A stretch of 32,191 nucleotides of DNA from Fonticula-like sp. SCN 57-25 (GCA_001724245.1 MEDX01000101.1:1-32191), one strand, 5' to 3'. Positions 13,624 to 24,792 are shown, counted from the stretch's first letter. Numbers and translations: made by a program. Notes: generated by a model not told the origin, from the letters alone.

Positions 13624-16379
13624 CTAAACGATAACGGTAACGGCGGCATTTCTCGCATTCGCCGCATTTCCCGCCACATTCTGCTGCTGCATTTGCTTCT
13701 TGCTCGGCCCCTTGCACTTTTTGCACGTGGCCCCACAGTGCCTACACGCATTCCTCTGCTGATCAATAACATACTGCTCGGCGATGCTGCTGATCTTTGC
13801 ATAAAGCTGCTCGTTAATCCCCTGCATGCGCTCTGCGCGCTCCTCAGCCGCCTTGAGCCTCACAAACATATTGTCATGAAGCGCAGCAAATGATTCGCTC
13901 AGGCGCTTGACGCGCATCACCGGATCCTCGAGCGCCGCCATCATCTGGAGCGATCGCTGCGCTTCGGCAACTTCGCGCTCAAGCTGCTTCACGGCACGTG
14001 CCTGGTCACGTGCACGCTTGTCGTCGGTCTTTTTTCCCGCCTTTTTTCCCATCTTGTTCCCGGGCCGCTGCATCATCATCTCATCGTCCGACTCGACCAT
14101 CTCGTCGGTTTCGTCGGTTTCGTCGGTTTCATCGTCGGTTTCATCGAGCGCGAACCTGACCGACGGCGATGCCGCGATCGCCGCCGCGCCGGTCACGATC
14201 GGCCTCGCGATCGGGTTCTCGAGCCTCGCCGTCATAATTTTCTCCATTTCCGCGAGCGCGTCCACGTGCTCGCGCGGCGGCCACTCCACTCCAATCCCCC
14301 TCAGCGTCTGCTCGAGCAGCGCGTTCGCCTCCCTGCGCTCCGCCTGCGCCGCATCCGCCGCATCCGCAGCCGATCCCGATTGTTCCGGGTCACGTGACGC
14401 AGCATCCGCCGCCACCCTTGCCTGCTCCGCGGCAAGATCGACTCGATCTTGCTGCTCGGCGATCGCCACGAGCGCGTCCAAAAGCCTGTTCTTGCGACCA
14501 CTTCCCGGTCCAGCGAGTCGATCTTGCAGCTCGTTGATGCGATCTGCTTCGCGGTTGTGCTTTTGGATGAGGTCGAGGCTTTCTGCGTCTTTGCGTTCGA
14601 TCTCGGATTTGAGCTGGGCCATGAGCTCTTGGGATTCGAGGAGGAGGTTGCGGTAGCGGTCGATCGTGGCAGAGTCTTGGATGGCTTGCTCTTCCTGAGG
14701 GAATGTTAGTGAAGGAAGGAAAGAAGGAGGGAACGAGAGATAGAAGGAAGGAGAAGAGAGGTATAGATATAGGTATAGATATAGATAGACATATACATAC
14801 ATGATCACATACAGATACAGATACAGATACACATACAGATACATATACATATACTCATACCCATACTCATACCCATACTCATACATGTACAGATACAGAT
14901 ACAGGTACAGATACCGACACATGTACATGTACATATACAGATATAGATAGACATACCCATACATATACCCATACAGATACACGTACACATACACATACAG
15001 ATATACATACAGATACATGATCACATACATGATCACATACAGACACAGATACAGATACAGATACACATATGCATACACATACACATACACATACACAAAC
15101 TCATACACATACATGTACATATACACATATTCATGATCATACCCATACAGATACACAATGTCATACTACACATACATACACATATACATATACATATACA
15201 TATACAGATACATACACTACCATCATACTCATACCTATACCCATACTCATACTCATTCCCAAATTATATCATCCCTATCTACCCCCCCTTTCCTCTCCTT
15301 CTACGTACGAGACTCTCACACTGATTGGTCAACCTCCCCAACAAATCCCCATAATCCTTATACACGCTATTCAGCGCATTATCCCCCTCATCCAGCTTCC
15401 TTCCCGCCTGCGTCAGCTGATGCTTGAGCAGATTAATCACCCCCTGAAGCTGCTCCAGCTCCTCGTCCGTCGGCAGCCTCATACCCAAATGCTTATTAAA
15501 AAGGTGCGCAAGAAAGGCCACGTTGAGATCGCGCCGCTTATTCTTGAGGTTTTCCGCGGTAATGTACCTGCGGCAGCCGGCCATTGTCGCGCACTTTAGC
15601 AGTGCTTTGTAGCGCTTTTCGACGTCGTCTTGCTCGAGCGCGCTCTTAATAAGCGGCAAATCGACCGACAGCGGCGCCACACGCCTAAGCAATCTCAATA
15701 TAACTTCGCCGTCCTCGAGGTCTTCGGCAAAGTTGGTGAGGCGGCGGTCAGTGCCGTCGCGCTTGATGTGGTAGTTTACCCAGCGCGTGAGGATGACTTC
15801 GGGGCCGAGCTCGCACAGCTGCTGCACGCCTTCGCGCTCTTCGAGCAGGTACACGAGCTCGGGGTGGCCGCTGACGCCGACGTTCGCGAGAAGGTAGGCG
15901 CGCATGATGTGCCAGAGGAGGCCGAGGACGATCTTGCGGTTGGCGTGGATGATGTCAAAGGGGCCGCAGTTGGTCATGCGCAGGCCGAGCTTGCCGACGC
16001 CTTCGAGCACGCGGTTAACGTTGCTGGTCGCGTCAAAGACGGCGCGCGCAGAGTTGGGCAGCGCGGCGGGGGGGGGTTGCTGGAAGGAGCTCGAGCCGTT
16101 GCCGGTGGGGGGTTTAACTGCGGCGCGCTGGGCGCGGAGGGCGGCGTGGTCAATGTTGGTGTGCATCTTGCTGATGTCGACGGAGCCGGATTTGACGGCG
16201 TTGACGAATTTGGCGAGGATGAGGCCGTCGATGCAGGCTTCGACGAGCGTGTTGCCGGCGAGAGGGAGGAGATGGCGGACATGCTTGTCTTCGGCCAAGA
16301 GCTCATTGAGCTCATCGACAATCGCCTGGCATTCGGCGTCTTCGTCGCGAAAGTAGCTGCCCGTTTCAAGCTGCACCAT
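13624..16379 (-). CDS. Fimbrin-type tandem CH protein with coiled-coil tail and C-terminal CxxC pair
   Basis: Two exons of equal length, 15309-16379 and 13624-14694, give 713 residues. Residues of about 25-310 match one actin-binding domain of fimbrin/plastin: two calponin-homology domains with VLGLLWHIMRAYLLANV closing CH1, LTRWVNYHIKRDG opening CH2, and LNVAFLAHLFNKHLG ending it. CH1 carries a proline/glutamine-rich insert (about residues 85-125). Fimbrins have EF hands and two such domains (four CH); here there are no EF hands and only one domain. The second exon encodes a coiled coil, an acidic DETDETDE repeat and a lysine-rich stretch, more coiled coil, and a C-terminal CRHCGATCKKCKG cluster (C-x2-C-x3-C-x2-C) that could hold zinc. 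The likely role is actin binding, with dimerisation through the tail. This exact architecture is not one I recognise. Confidence 0.85.
14750..15255 (-). repeat. ATACAGATACAC-type tandem repeat in the CH-protein intron
   Basis: Most of the 614-base intron (14695-15308) is degenerate 6-base units, (A/C)ATACA and GATACA on the plus strand, interrupted by ATACATGATCAC units. On the sense strand it is T/G rich, as in the HECT introns. Translating through it yields a spurious tyrosine/methionine-rich reading frame. Confidence 0.85.
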
Positions 16380-17014
16380 GACGGGAAGAGATCGGATCGG
16401 CTGAGGAAGGACAAAGGCGGCTCAAGAGATGAAGAGTGAGGCTGAGGAAATGAGTCTGAAAGTGGGACAGAGAGATGGAAGAAGTGGTGAGAAATGGGCG
16501 AGCGAGCAGGATAATAGACGCACAACCCCTCAAAGTGGTGAGCAGAGAAAAACACCGCGCTGGAAAGGCGCCAGCAGTGGGCGCGAAGGGGCGCCCAGCG
16601 ATAGGCACCCCAGGACGTGCTGACGACATGCCGCGCGTTGATCCCAAAGAAAAAAAAGGGGGACATTGCCTGCATGTACAACGAACGGAGAATTGGAATA
16701 CATGGCGGCAAAAGACGGAGGCCGACACCGCCGCACTCCCTTTCTGTCACATCCTCGGCCGCCCCTTGGCCGCCGCTGTCACCGCAAAGGGGCGATTTCC
16801 GCGCGGGAAACAAACGCACAGTCAGCAAATACCACATTTACTCACGTGGCCATCCACGTGGCCAATATCAGTCGTGCGTCGCTGTCTTCGCCTGCCTGTG
16901 TACCGCGGGGCGGCTTGGGGACCACACGTGGCGCGGATCCCCCTTTCGAGGCCCTTTTCGCTGCTTTTGTTTCTTGATATTTTTTATCATTGTTTTTGAG
17001 AGTGTCTTTTGCGA
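16380..17014. promoter_or_regulatory. Divergent promoter of the CH-protein and GCIP genes, with an E2F-like site
   Basis: This 635-base interval lies between two start codons pointing apart. At 16796-16810 is TTTCCGCGCGGGAAA, which on the minus strand contains TTTCCCGC, a perfect match to the E2F consensus TTTSSCGC. Three CACGTGG words follow at about 16843, 16856 and 16926. Open frames here are short and have no family support. Confidence 0.5.
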
Positions 17015-18178
17015 ATGGAGGCTGCTTTGAGTCGGCTTGAAGAGGCCGTCGAGGCGCATCTTGTTGACCTTGAGCGTGCCGAGATTGAGCGTCTCAAGGA
17101 TGGCGCTGATGACAGTGTCTTGTCGGGCGATGATGATGTTCTTCCTCCCGAGAACCGTTCTCAGCACCTTGCTCGTCTCGGTGATCAGCTTTCGCGCACG
17201 GCCGTCCAGATGACGCTGCTACACAATTCTGTTGCATCTGGCGAAGCATCGCCCTCTTCCGTGTCGCCGTCCATGACATCGCTCGCGACCGACATGCTGA
17301 ATCACGCTGCGCATCTCGCCAAGCTCACTCTCGGCGCGCGCGTGAGCCACGATGGCGCGTGCTACACGCGCGCCATCCACCGCGCCAGCGAGGCCGTTCT
17401 CGAATCGACGCGCGATCTCGCCCTCACCCTGAACGGCCGCACCGGCGCGGTCAATCCCGCCAATGGCGCGCGTTCCTACTTTCTCGACGCGACGCACTCT
17501 TCGCGCACCAGCCGCGCTCTGATGACCACCGGGATGACGTGGGATGCCGCGAATGCCCTCAAGTCTCTTCCCGCCAACAATGGCGCGGCCGTCCAGCGCG
17601 AGATCGACTCTTGCATCTACATGCTGCAGGATGCGCTCGACGAGCTCAAGGACGCGATCGCCGTCGCCCGCGAGTCGAACGCGTCGGGCGAGTCTTCCGA
17701 GGACGCCCCGGACGCGCACGCGATCCCCGATGACGATGACGATGACGCATTCCGATCGACCGCCGGCGGCGCCGATCTCCCGACGCTCATCCTCGCGCGC
17801 GCCGTGATCAACGTGTGCCAACTTTTGCTCCGCAAGACGTCTGTCCGCGTCGCCCCGCTCGCAGAAAACTCGAGCGAAGGGATCGCGTGGGCCGATTCGC
17901 TCGCCGCCATCGCGCGCGATCTGAGCGCCGCGAGCGACGACGTTGCTGTCGCGGTCGATCCGCTCGACGTCGAAGAACTTCGCGTGGCGGCGACGGCGCT
18001 GCTCAGCAACGGAAACTTGCTCGCTGAAAAGGCGCTGCTTTTCGCCGACGAAGAGAGCCGCGCGTGGTTTGCAAAGTGCGCCGACAAGTTGCAGACGGAC
18101 GCCAACGCGCTGTTTTTGCTTATTGGGGAGGGTGGCGATGCCGACGTCAAGGCAGCGGCGGCGGCGCCCAATAGGTAA
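17015..18178 (+). CDS. CCNDBP1/GCIP-like protein (cyclin-D1-binding protein 1 family)
   Basis: A single exon of 387 residues; human CCNDBP1 has about 360. The protein is almost wholly helical. The central segment GMTWDAANALKSLPANN, followed by AVQREIDSCIYMLQDALDEL, is the best match to the GCIP family. An acidic low-complexity loop (DDDDDDAF) separates the N- and C-terminal helical halves. Family members bind D-type cyclins and Grap2 and act on cell-cycle progression; here that is inference from homology. It is one of only three complete intronless genes in this window (with the ACP6-like and Crinkler/RHS-like genes). The start is the first ATG of the frame. Its promoter carries an E2F-like site. 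Identification is probable rather than certain because the family is divergent. Confidence 0.75.
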   Translation: MEAALSRLEEAVEAHLVDLERAEIERLKDGADDSVLSGDDDVLPPENRSQHLARLGDQLSRTAVQMTLLHNSVASGEASPSSVSPSMTSLATDMLNHAAHLAKLTLGARVSHDGACYTRAIHRASEAVLESTRDLALTLNGRTGAVNPANGARSYFLDATHSSRTSRALMTTGMTWDAANALKSLPANNGAAVQREIDSCIYMLQDALDELKDAIAVARESNASGESSEDAPDAHAIPDDDDDDAFRSTAGGADLPTLILARAVINVCQLLLRKTSVRVAPLAENSSEGIAWADSLAAIARDLSAASDDVAVAVDPLDVEELRVAATALLSNGNLLAEKALLFADEESRAWFAKCADKLQTDANALFLLIGEGGDADVKAAAAAPNR

Positions 18179-18436
18179 AAGTAGGCTTGTTTTGCGTTGT
18201 TAAATATTGTTACGGCATTTCAGTGCGGCATGTACTCGTATGCATGTATATTTTTCTTTATGTGTGTGTGCATATGGTGTGGGATTATGATTGGGAACAT
18301 ACTTGTTTCTAGAATTGCTTTGTATCCCAAATAATAAACATTATCATTTCAGCTGAAATTTCCATCTTTGCTGGCCTCTATTGACTATATTTCGACACAA
18401 AACACGTGAAAATTCCCTTTCATTTCGCGCCACTTT

Positions 18437-19631
18437 CTAGTACGCCTGCGACGCCGCCTCCGCTCCACCAATCAGCGCGTTCTTTTCCACATCCTTGCGC
18501 GACGGGTTCTTGCCGCCGTTCGTCTTGTAGTACCTAAACACCATGACGAGGAGGAAGCCCGACGCGAGCGCGATGAGCCCCCACAGCAGCGCCGACGACA
18601 AAAACATAATCCCCCACGTGGCCCCGACGTCCTCGTTTCCGAATGCGTTGATCATGGAGATGATGCCGCCGTTGTTGAAAAAGATGCCGACAAAGCAGAG
18701 GATCATGACGATCGTGTGGATGGTAAAGTGGAAAAAGAACCACCAGTACTGCATGCTGGGCGTCGCGCCTTCGATGCGCGCCGCGTTGTAGATGGCGCGG
18801 TACCAGAAGAAGAGGGAAAAGGACGGGCCGGTGAGGACGAGGACAAACTGCCAGACAAAGGCCATGACAGAGTTGTTCTGGACCTGATCAGAGACGCCGG
18901 CGGTGAAGGCGATCAGGACGAGAAGGAAATTCCAGATGTACGAGACGGCGGTGCACATCCAGAGAATGTAGGCGGAGCGGACGTGCTTGCGCCGCGTCTC
19001 GTCGAGAATGTCGGCGGGGATGTCGTGGTACATGACGGGGTAGAAGCGAGGCCAGTTGGCCTTGCGGATCGTCACATCTATTTCGTCGACTTTGGCGCCA
19101 AGAGTGTCAATAAGCTCGTTTTTTTGCTCAAGCTCGCGCTCGCGGCGCTTCAATTCGGCGCGCTGAGGGGATCGGGTCAGTAAAGATCACGGTAAAACGG
19201 GGATCGCGGCGTACAAGCTGCTCGACGGTGTGGAGATCGTCGGCGACAGAGGTAAACTTGGGCGCCTTGGCGGGGGCGGCGGCGGGCGCGCCGCCACGGT
19301 GCTCGTCGATGCCGCCGCCGGGGCGGCAGGCGTGGTCGAGTAGGTGTTGGCGTAGGCGCCGCCGTACGAGGAGGTAGTGGAGGGGTTCACGGGCGTAGAC
19401 GAGTAGTCCGAGTCGCCAAAGGGGTTGGCAGTGTCGGCGGCAGCGTACGAGGAAGTGTACGTGTTGCTGTACGCGCCGGCAGAGGTCGATGCGTACGTGT
19501 TACCGCCGTAGCTGGTCGTACCCGCGCCGCCATCATAATCGGCCTGAGAGAGCACCGATATACATTAGAAAAGAGAGAAAAACAACGACTAAAGAGCGTA
19601 CGGCGAAAGGATTCACTTCCGCTTCATCCAT
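18437..19631 (-). CDS. Secretory carrier membrane protein (SCAMP), with an apparent one-base frame break
   Basis: Exons 19602-19631, 19215-19543 and 18437-19162 (about 361 residues if one base is missing). The protein starts MDEAEVNPFA, with a second NPF motif (ANPFGDSDY); NPF binds EH-domain endocytic adaptors. A tyrosine/serine/threonine- and alanine/proline-rich region follows, then a coiled coil (AELKRRERELEQKNELID). The SCAMP core has the conserved entry NWPRFYPVMYHDIP and four membrane helices, with the loop FWYRAIYNAARIEGA between helices. SCAMPs work in membrane recycling between Golgi, endosomes and plasma membrane. Exon 2 is 329 bases, one short of a codon multiple. Its first part reads in one frame; the segment KAPKFTSVADDLHTVEQL, which has the gene's codon bias and joins the GTACG donor in phase 0, is in another. 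The break lies in the GC-rich run near 19270-19320. Confidence 0.88.
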
Positions 19632-19839
19632 GGTTGCACGGTCTTTCCCTAATCAAGCAAGGGAAAGTGAGGCTGCACGCGATGTCGACCGCCGCTGTCC
19701 CCAAACACAACGCGCTAAAAGTGGGGTTCTCCCCCGAGTCTGCCCCAGACTTGTAACCGCTCTGATTCTGTTCTGATTTCGTCTGATTTCCGACTGATTC
19801 TCGAGGCAATTGCATCGGCGCGCAACTCGAGATCTTGGC
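19632..19839. promoter_or_regulatory. Short divergent promoter of SCAMP and ACP6-like genes with palindrome AGTCTGCCCCAGACT
   Basis: The 208-base interval between opposed start codons contains the perfect palindrome at 19737-19751, extended to 17 identical bases with the copy at 5972-5988. A run of TCTGATT(C/T) words (about 19760-19800) follows. Confidence 0.6.
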
Positions 19840-20988
19840 ATGGCGACGCCGCCGCCGCCGCTTCCCCCCGGCTGGGTGCTTGATCAGGTTGTCCTGCTGC
19901 ACCGCCATGGCGAGCGCAGCCCAGTGATGGAGCCCTTCCCCGATTTCCCCTTTGTCCGCTCTGATGGCGTGCGCCTCTGCACGCGATCCGACATTTCGCG
20001 GCTTCGCGCGGGCAATGGCGCGTACCTCGTTCGCTACGAGGATCGCGAGCTGGAGGATGGCCGCTGCGCCGCCGTGCAGCTGACGGACAAGGGCGCCGCC
20101 ACGATGGAGATGTTTGGGCGGCGCCTGCGCGCCCACTATGGAAATCAGGTCCCCATGACGTACGGCGGCAGCGCCGTCCAGGTCCGCAGCACCGAGATCG
20201 CGCGCGCCGTCTACTCGTCCATGTCGCTTCTCCGCGGCCTCTTTTCCGACATTTCTTCGCCCATCCGGATAGACGTGCGCGAGGAGCGCAGCGAGTACCT
20301 CTACCCCAATTTCCGCACGTGCCCCCGCTTCACGCATCTGACCAAGCAGCGCGTCAAGGCCAACCGCGATGCCAACGCCACCGAGGAAGCCGCCGTGCGC
20401 CGCATCCTCGCCCCGTACATCAACGCCAACATGCACGTCGGCATGCACGCGCTCTACGACGCCGTCGAGTGCGGCCGATCGCACAACGTTCCCGTCCCGC
20501 CCGTCGTCGATGATGCGCTCGTCGCTCGCCTCGAGCATCTCGCGACGCGCGAAACCTGGGGCCACTTTCACGACGACCCGCAGCTCTGCCGCCTCGGCTC
20601 GGCCAAGCTGCTCTCGTCCATCGCCGACGACGTGCGCGACCGCGCGCTCGGCGGGCCCGTGCAGCTCGCGCTCTACTCGGCGCACGACTCGTCCATCGTC
20701 GCGCTCATTGGCTCATTCGATATCAAGGACCGCACGTGGCCGCCTTTTGCGTCGTCGCTCGCCTTTGAAGTCATGCACAAGGAAAGTGCTGCGGGGCCGA
20801 CGGCGGCGAAAAAGGAGGCCAAAAAGGAGGCGGTTGTGCGTCTTTCGTTTGATGGAAAGACGCTTGTCATGCCAGAGTGCGGCGCGTATGCTGACGCGGC
20901 GACGCCAGAGCTGTGCCCAATCCAGCCATTTTTGAAGATTATGCAAGGTATGGTGCCAAAGGATTTGCACGCTGCATGTGCAATGTAA
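19840..20988 (+). CDS. Histidine phosphatase (branch 2), lysophosphatidic acid phosphatase type 6-like
   Basis: A single exon of 382 residues. The catalytic RHGERSP is at residues 22-28 and the second catalytic motif, AHDSS, is near residue 290, both intact. Segments QVRSTEIARAVYSS, LYPNFRTCPRF and WPPFASSLAFEV align with ACP6, and the C-terminal LCPIQPF block also matches, so it is closer to ACP6 than to secreted acid phosphatases or phytases. ACP6 removes phosphate from lysophosphatidic acid. No signal peptide is seen: the protein starts with a short proline-rich stretch, so a cytosolic place is likely. The start at 19840 is the first ATG in frame. It is GC rich at third codon positions like its neighbours. 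Confidence 0.88.
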   Translation: MATPPPPLPPGWVLDQVVLLHRHGERSPVMEPFPDFPFVRSDGVRLCTRSDISRLRAGNGAYLVRYEDRELEDGRCAAVQLTDKGAATMEMFGRRLRAHYGNQVPMTYGGSAVQVRSTEIARAVYSSMSLLRGLFSDISSPIRIDVREERSEYLYPNFRTCPRFTHLTKQRVKANRDANATEEAAVRRILAPYINANMHVGMHALYDAVECGRSHNVPVPPVVDDALVARLEHLATRETWGHFHDDPQLCRLGSAKLLSSIADDVRDRALGGPVQLALYSAHDSSIVALIGSFDIKDRTWPPFASSLAFEVMHKESAAGPTAAKKEAKKEAVVRLSFDGKTLVMPECGAYADAATPELCPIQPFLKIMQGMVPKDLHAACAM

Positions 20989-21188
20989 TGTAAATTTAAT
21001 AATGTCAATACATGGAAATTACACTTGAAGTATATTAATTATGACATTTGCACCGCATAGGCAATGAAAAATTCATAATTAAATATGAATGCTGTCAATA
21101 CAAACATGGAAATTTCATCTGAATTTCATCTGAATTACAATGTATGTATCATTAATTGTGACATTAATTGTGACATTAATTGTGACTT
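20989..21188. repeat. Convergent spacer with 12-base tandem repeat
   Basis: Between the ACP6-like and ZGRF1-like 3' ends. ATTAATTGTGAC is repeated three times in tandem at about 21150-21185, and GAAATTTCATCT/GAATTTCATCT is duplicated just before it. Confidence 0.75.
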
Positions 21189-24100
21189 TTATGTTGAATT
21201 CTGTTCGAAATCGCTTGATGGCGCGTCATATGAAAATGACCCTACTGCCGACATCTCCTCTTCAACAACCTCATTGGGCCGCCACGTGTCCAAGACGTCC
21301 ACGAGGACATCACCATTATAAAGCGCGCCCTTTTCGCGCATCAGACCCATAACACGCCGCCACGTGGCGCTCGTCTCGATTGCGTGACCACATGCAACAA
21401 GGATAAGATGACGTTTTGCGCGGGAAATTGCGACATTTACGCGACGCGCAGAGTCAACAAAGTCGTTTTGGCCGGCACGTGAGCGCACGCATGAAATTAT
21501 GATGACGTCACGTTCGGCGCCTTGGAAGGCGTCGACAGTCGAGACTTGTGGGAAGGAAGCTGATTGGGCAGATAATTGGTCTGATATCACTTTTGTTTGT
21601 GCTCGATCTAGGAAAGAATCAGTACATAAAAATACGTAAATAAGCAAAAAATATGCGTAAAAAGACACAAAAAAAGCAAAAAACATGCCTAAAAATACAC
21701 AAAAATACACAAAAATACACATGAACCTCCCAAAAAATCACCAAAAATCGTACATAAAGAGATGACACCGACACGGTCGTCTGAAATTCCGTTCTTTCTA
21801 AGCGCCTCAATAATCATGACAACGGCGCGCGCCTCATCAAAATTGCAAAAACTGTCGCCTTGCTTTCGCTCCTGCCCCTGATGAATGTCCACAAAGGAAA
21901 GTGCGGGCAGATTTGTAACGGCCGGCGGGCGATCATTGGCTTGTACGCCATGCTCAATTTGACCATTATAAAAGAGCGTATTCGATAGCTGCGCTATATC
22001 TGGGTGACACTACAAAAATTGATGTTAGAAAGACACATAAAAAGACACATAAAAAGGCACGAAATCATATAAAAAGACACATAAAAAGACACAGAATCAT
22101 ATACAATCATACAAAAATGCACATTAAAAACACATATATCTTTTCTTTTCGTACCCTATATTGAATCATGAGCTTTTGCACACTTGCACCTGCCTCATCC
22201 AATCTCTCAAAAAGCGTCCTTTCCAACCCCTTTACTCCACTTTCACCCCCCTTTTCACCCCCCGGCAATGTCGGCGGCAACTGAAGCGGGTCACCCACAG
22301 CAACAATCCCAGTCGGTTTAAATCTCACCGCAGGAACGACGCTCATTGGCTCAACCGCCTGGCTGCACTCGTCCAGTAAAAGGTAGCGACACGTGACGTC
22401 ATCAAGTGAGCGTGAGTTTGTGGACGCAAAGGTTGTTGCGATGAGAAAGGCGGCCGTGATTAGTGCGCGGCTGCGCTGCGATCGGAGTCGATCGAGAGCG
22501 GATTTTAGATATGGAATGTCGCCGGGCGGTAAATTATCAGACCGTAAAAGTTGCTGAATTTCCTTGATTTCTATCAAACTATTAGCGCAAATAAAGACAT
22601 AAAATGTACTAAAAATAGATAATAAAATAAATATACCTTCGTCGTTGTTGGACTGTTTGCTGCCGGCGACAAAGGGAAGAACGGGTCGGGCAATTCTCCG
22701 AATACTTCCGACGCGCACAAATTGCTCAAATCCCATGTCCAACAAGCACATCAGCACACGATCAACTATCAATCAACTTAATACATAATTAAATAGAAAA
22801 TATGGCCACGTACTGGCGACGTTTGTGACGGAAGCCAATGCGACTTTCATATCTTTATCGATCAGTTTTGCCACGCGATGCAGAAAGAGAACGATTGTGG
22901 CGACGAGCATTGACTTTCCCGCGCCAAACACGCCGTGAACGAGAAGGACGGGGTGATGAGGGCCGTTAGTTTGGGCGAGGCCACGTGCTACGTTGAAGAG
23001 AACGTCGCGCTGATGGGTGTTTAGCGAGTGTGTGTCAGCAATTGTGTGGGCAGTTGACATGACTTGTGAGGCTATCGAAGTTGGCTGAGCGCGAAGGGGT
23101 GTACTGTGAAAGTAGTTAGGAAAGTATTATGATAGAGTGTACGTACATGACGCCAGTTGCGATATATGACATAATAGGCGAATTTGCAATATCTGTATCA
23201 AGTGTATCTACATTCATATGTCAGTCAAAGTAAAAATTTCCTATTGTTCAGTACCGAGCATGAGAAATTCCGAGCTTGCGTCCGCGACACGAAGTGCGAT
23301 AATGCTGCTCATTCGCTCGAGTGTGGCCCATTGTTGGTCGCTCCCGGTGAGTGGCTTGAGCTCGACGCGGCCGTTACTGTCGGGGCCAAAAAAGGAGCTG
23401 CGCGCAAGTACGGCGTCTACCATGGTCGCGGTCGGCGCGAGTGCCCACAGGTCATCCTTGGCATAACTAAAACGGGCAAAAATGAGCTATAAAAAGGACT
23501 ATTAAATAGTTCATACTTGCTTGTGTGCATTTTGCGCTTGATTGTTGCGTGGTAAACGATGCCTTTGACCCACTTTTCGCGGCATCGAGCGAGCGTGCTG
23601 TCCACGTGAAGTGCGACGCCGCGCATGCGGCACGTGCGCTCATGCTCAGAGTTGAGTGGCTGGCCGACATTGCCGCCGTCAAGTCCAAGTGTAGAGTATA
23701 AAGTAATTGCGCTCTGAGCAAGTGCGACTTGTAAAAGTTCGGCGACGGCGGCAGAAAAGCAATCACGATAGGCGGCGACCGAGGCAAAAGTCGTCGGGAT
23801 TGCGGCTGTGCGCTGCGGTCGAGCTGACGCGCGCACCATTGGGGAGCCAAGCGAGGGAAAGAAAAGTGCCGCAGTGCATGAGGCAGAGTGTGGCGTCGGC
23901 AATGAAGCAGCAGATTTGCGTCTTGGGCGGTCGCCGTCGTCGTCATCGTCGCCGTCGTCGTCGCCTCTGCGATACCGCCCTTTTCTCATCTTGAACGCCA
24001 TCATTTTGCGCCGCTGTTTATGACGGCTCGTCTCATCTTCATCATCAATATCTTCGTCATAAACTGGTTTTCTCGCGGGAGCTTCATGGCGAGGCCGAGG

Positions 24101-24792
24101 TGGGTCCATGGGTGGCCTAATGGATAGAAGTGGTCGTTCATCGGGAGGCGGCGCAGCGACTGATGCAGAGTACTGCGCAAATACTTCGCAAAGAGAAAGC
24201 GACTGGGTAGACTCGCTCGGATTGGGCGGAGGCTCAACGGCGGGGGCGGGCTCGTCGCCGCCTTTCAGAAGCGCGAGCAGCTGTGCAGCTGGAACAAAAG
24301 TTAGAACCAAACATAAAATAAAAGAGGCGCACTTGAGCGAAGAGCCCCGGTGGGTGCTCTCGGTTGGTTTGGCTGTACTACTGGTCGAATTGGTACTTGA
24401 TGCAGCGTCAGCGAGCGGACGGGAACTACTGGCGACGGCAGAGCGGGTTGCGCGGGAAAAAAGGGCGACTGAGATGGTGGTCGCGACAAGCGCGTCCCGC
24501 GCGCAAGCCCGCCTCCAGGACGACGAAACCCAACAGATATTACTGGCGTCGAGGACGCCCGCGGTGCAGAAGGCGCGACAGGTTCGTCCAAGTCTATTAA
24601 GAATCGCTCCGTCTCGATTCGGCCGGGCTCGATGGCGGATGCCGGCGACCAGCTGTACAGCTCGCTCCCATTCTCATCAAGAAGCGTGGCGCGGCGCTCA
24701 CCCACACGAAGCCGCCCATCCTTGAACTTTTTCGTCTTTTGCGTGAGCTGCGTCGTGTACGTCACCTCATACTCGGACACGCCGTCGGCCAT
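21189..24792 (-). CDS. ZGRF1-like superfamily 1 DNA helicase with N-terminal DUF2439 (Mte1-like) domain
   Basis: Nine exons: 24333-24792, 23517-24288, 23255-23466, 23147-23192, 22814-23103, 22637-22765, 22155-22570, 21754-22009 and 21189-21607, giving 999 residues. The N-terminus (about 5-75) is the ZGRF1/Mte1 domain: YEVTYTTQLTQKTKKFKDGR then ATLLDENG. A disordered, acidic/basic linker follows. From about residue 395, YAKDDLWALAP begins the conserved ZGRF1 core. Helicase motifs are all present: VHGVFGAGKS (Walker A in the ZGRF1 form), SVTNVAIDRVL, LLLDECSQAVEP (Walker B), GDPLQLPPT, QYRCHP, STVDAFQGAERD and RRVNVAISRAKRHL. Human ZGRF1 is a 5'-3' helicase that dissociates D-loops and aids crosslink repair. 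The GRF zinc finger that gives ZGRF1 its name is not visible. The start at 24792 is the first ATG. Confidence 0.93.

Noticed and set aside
13624-15156. A 510-codon minus-strand frame with a long tyrosine/methionine-rich N-terminus
   Set aside because: The first part is a translated tandem-repeat intron; the coding exon starts at 14694 and joins the CH exon in phase.
15630-16439. A 269-codon plus-strand frame opposite the CH exon
   Set aside because: Antisense shadow; the minus frame gives a clear fimbrin-type domain.
19624-20685. A 353-codon frame on the minus strand opposite the ACP6-like gene
   Set aside because: It is the antisense shadow of a GC-rich gene whose sense frame has both catalytic motifs.
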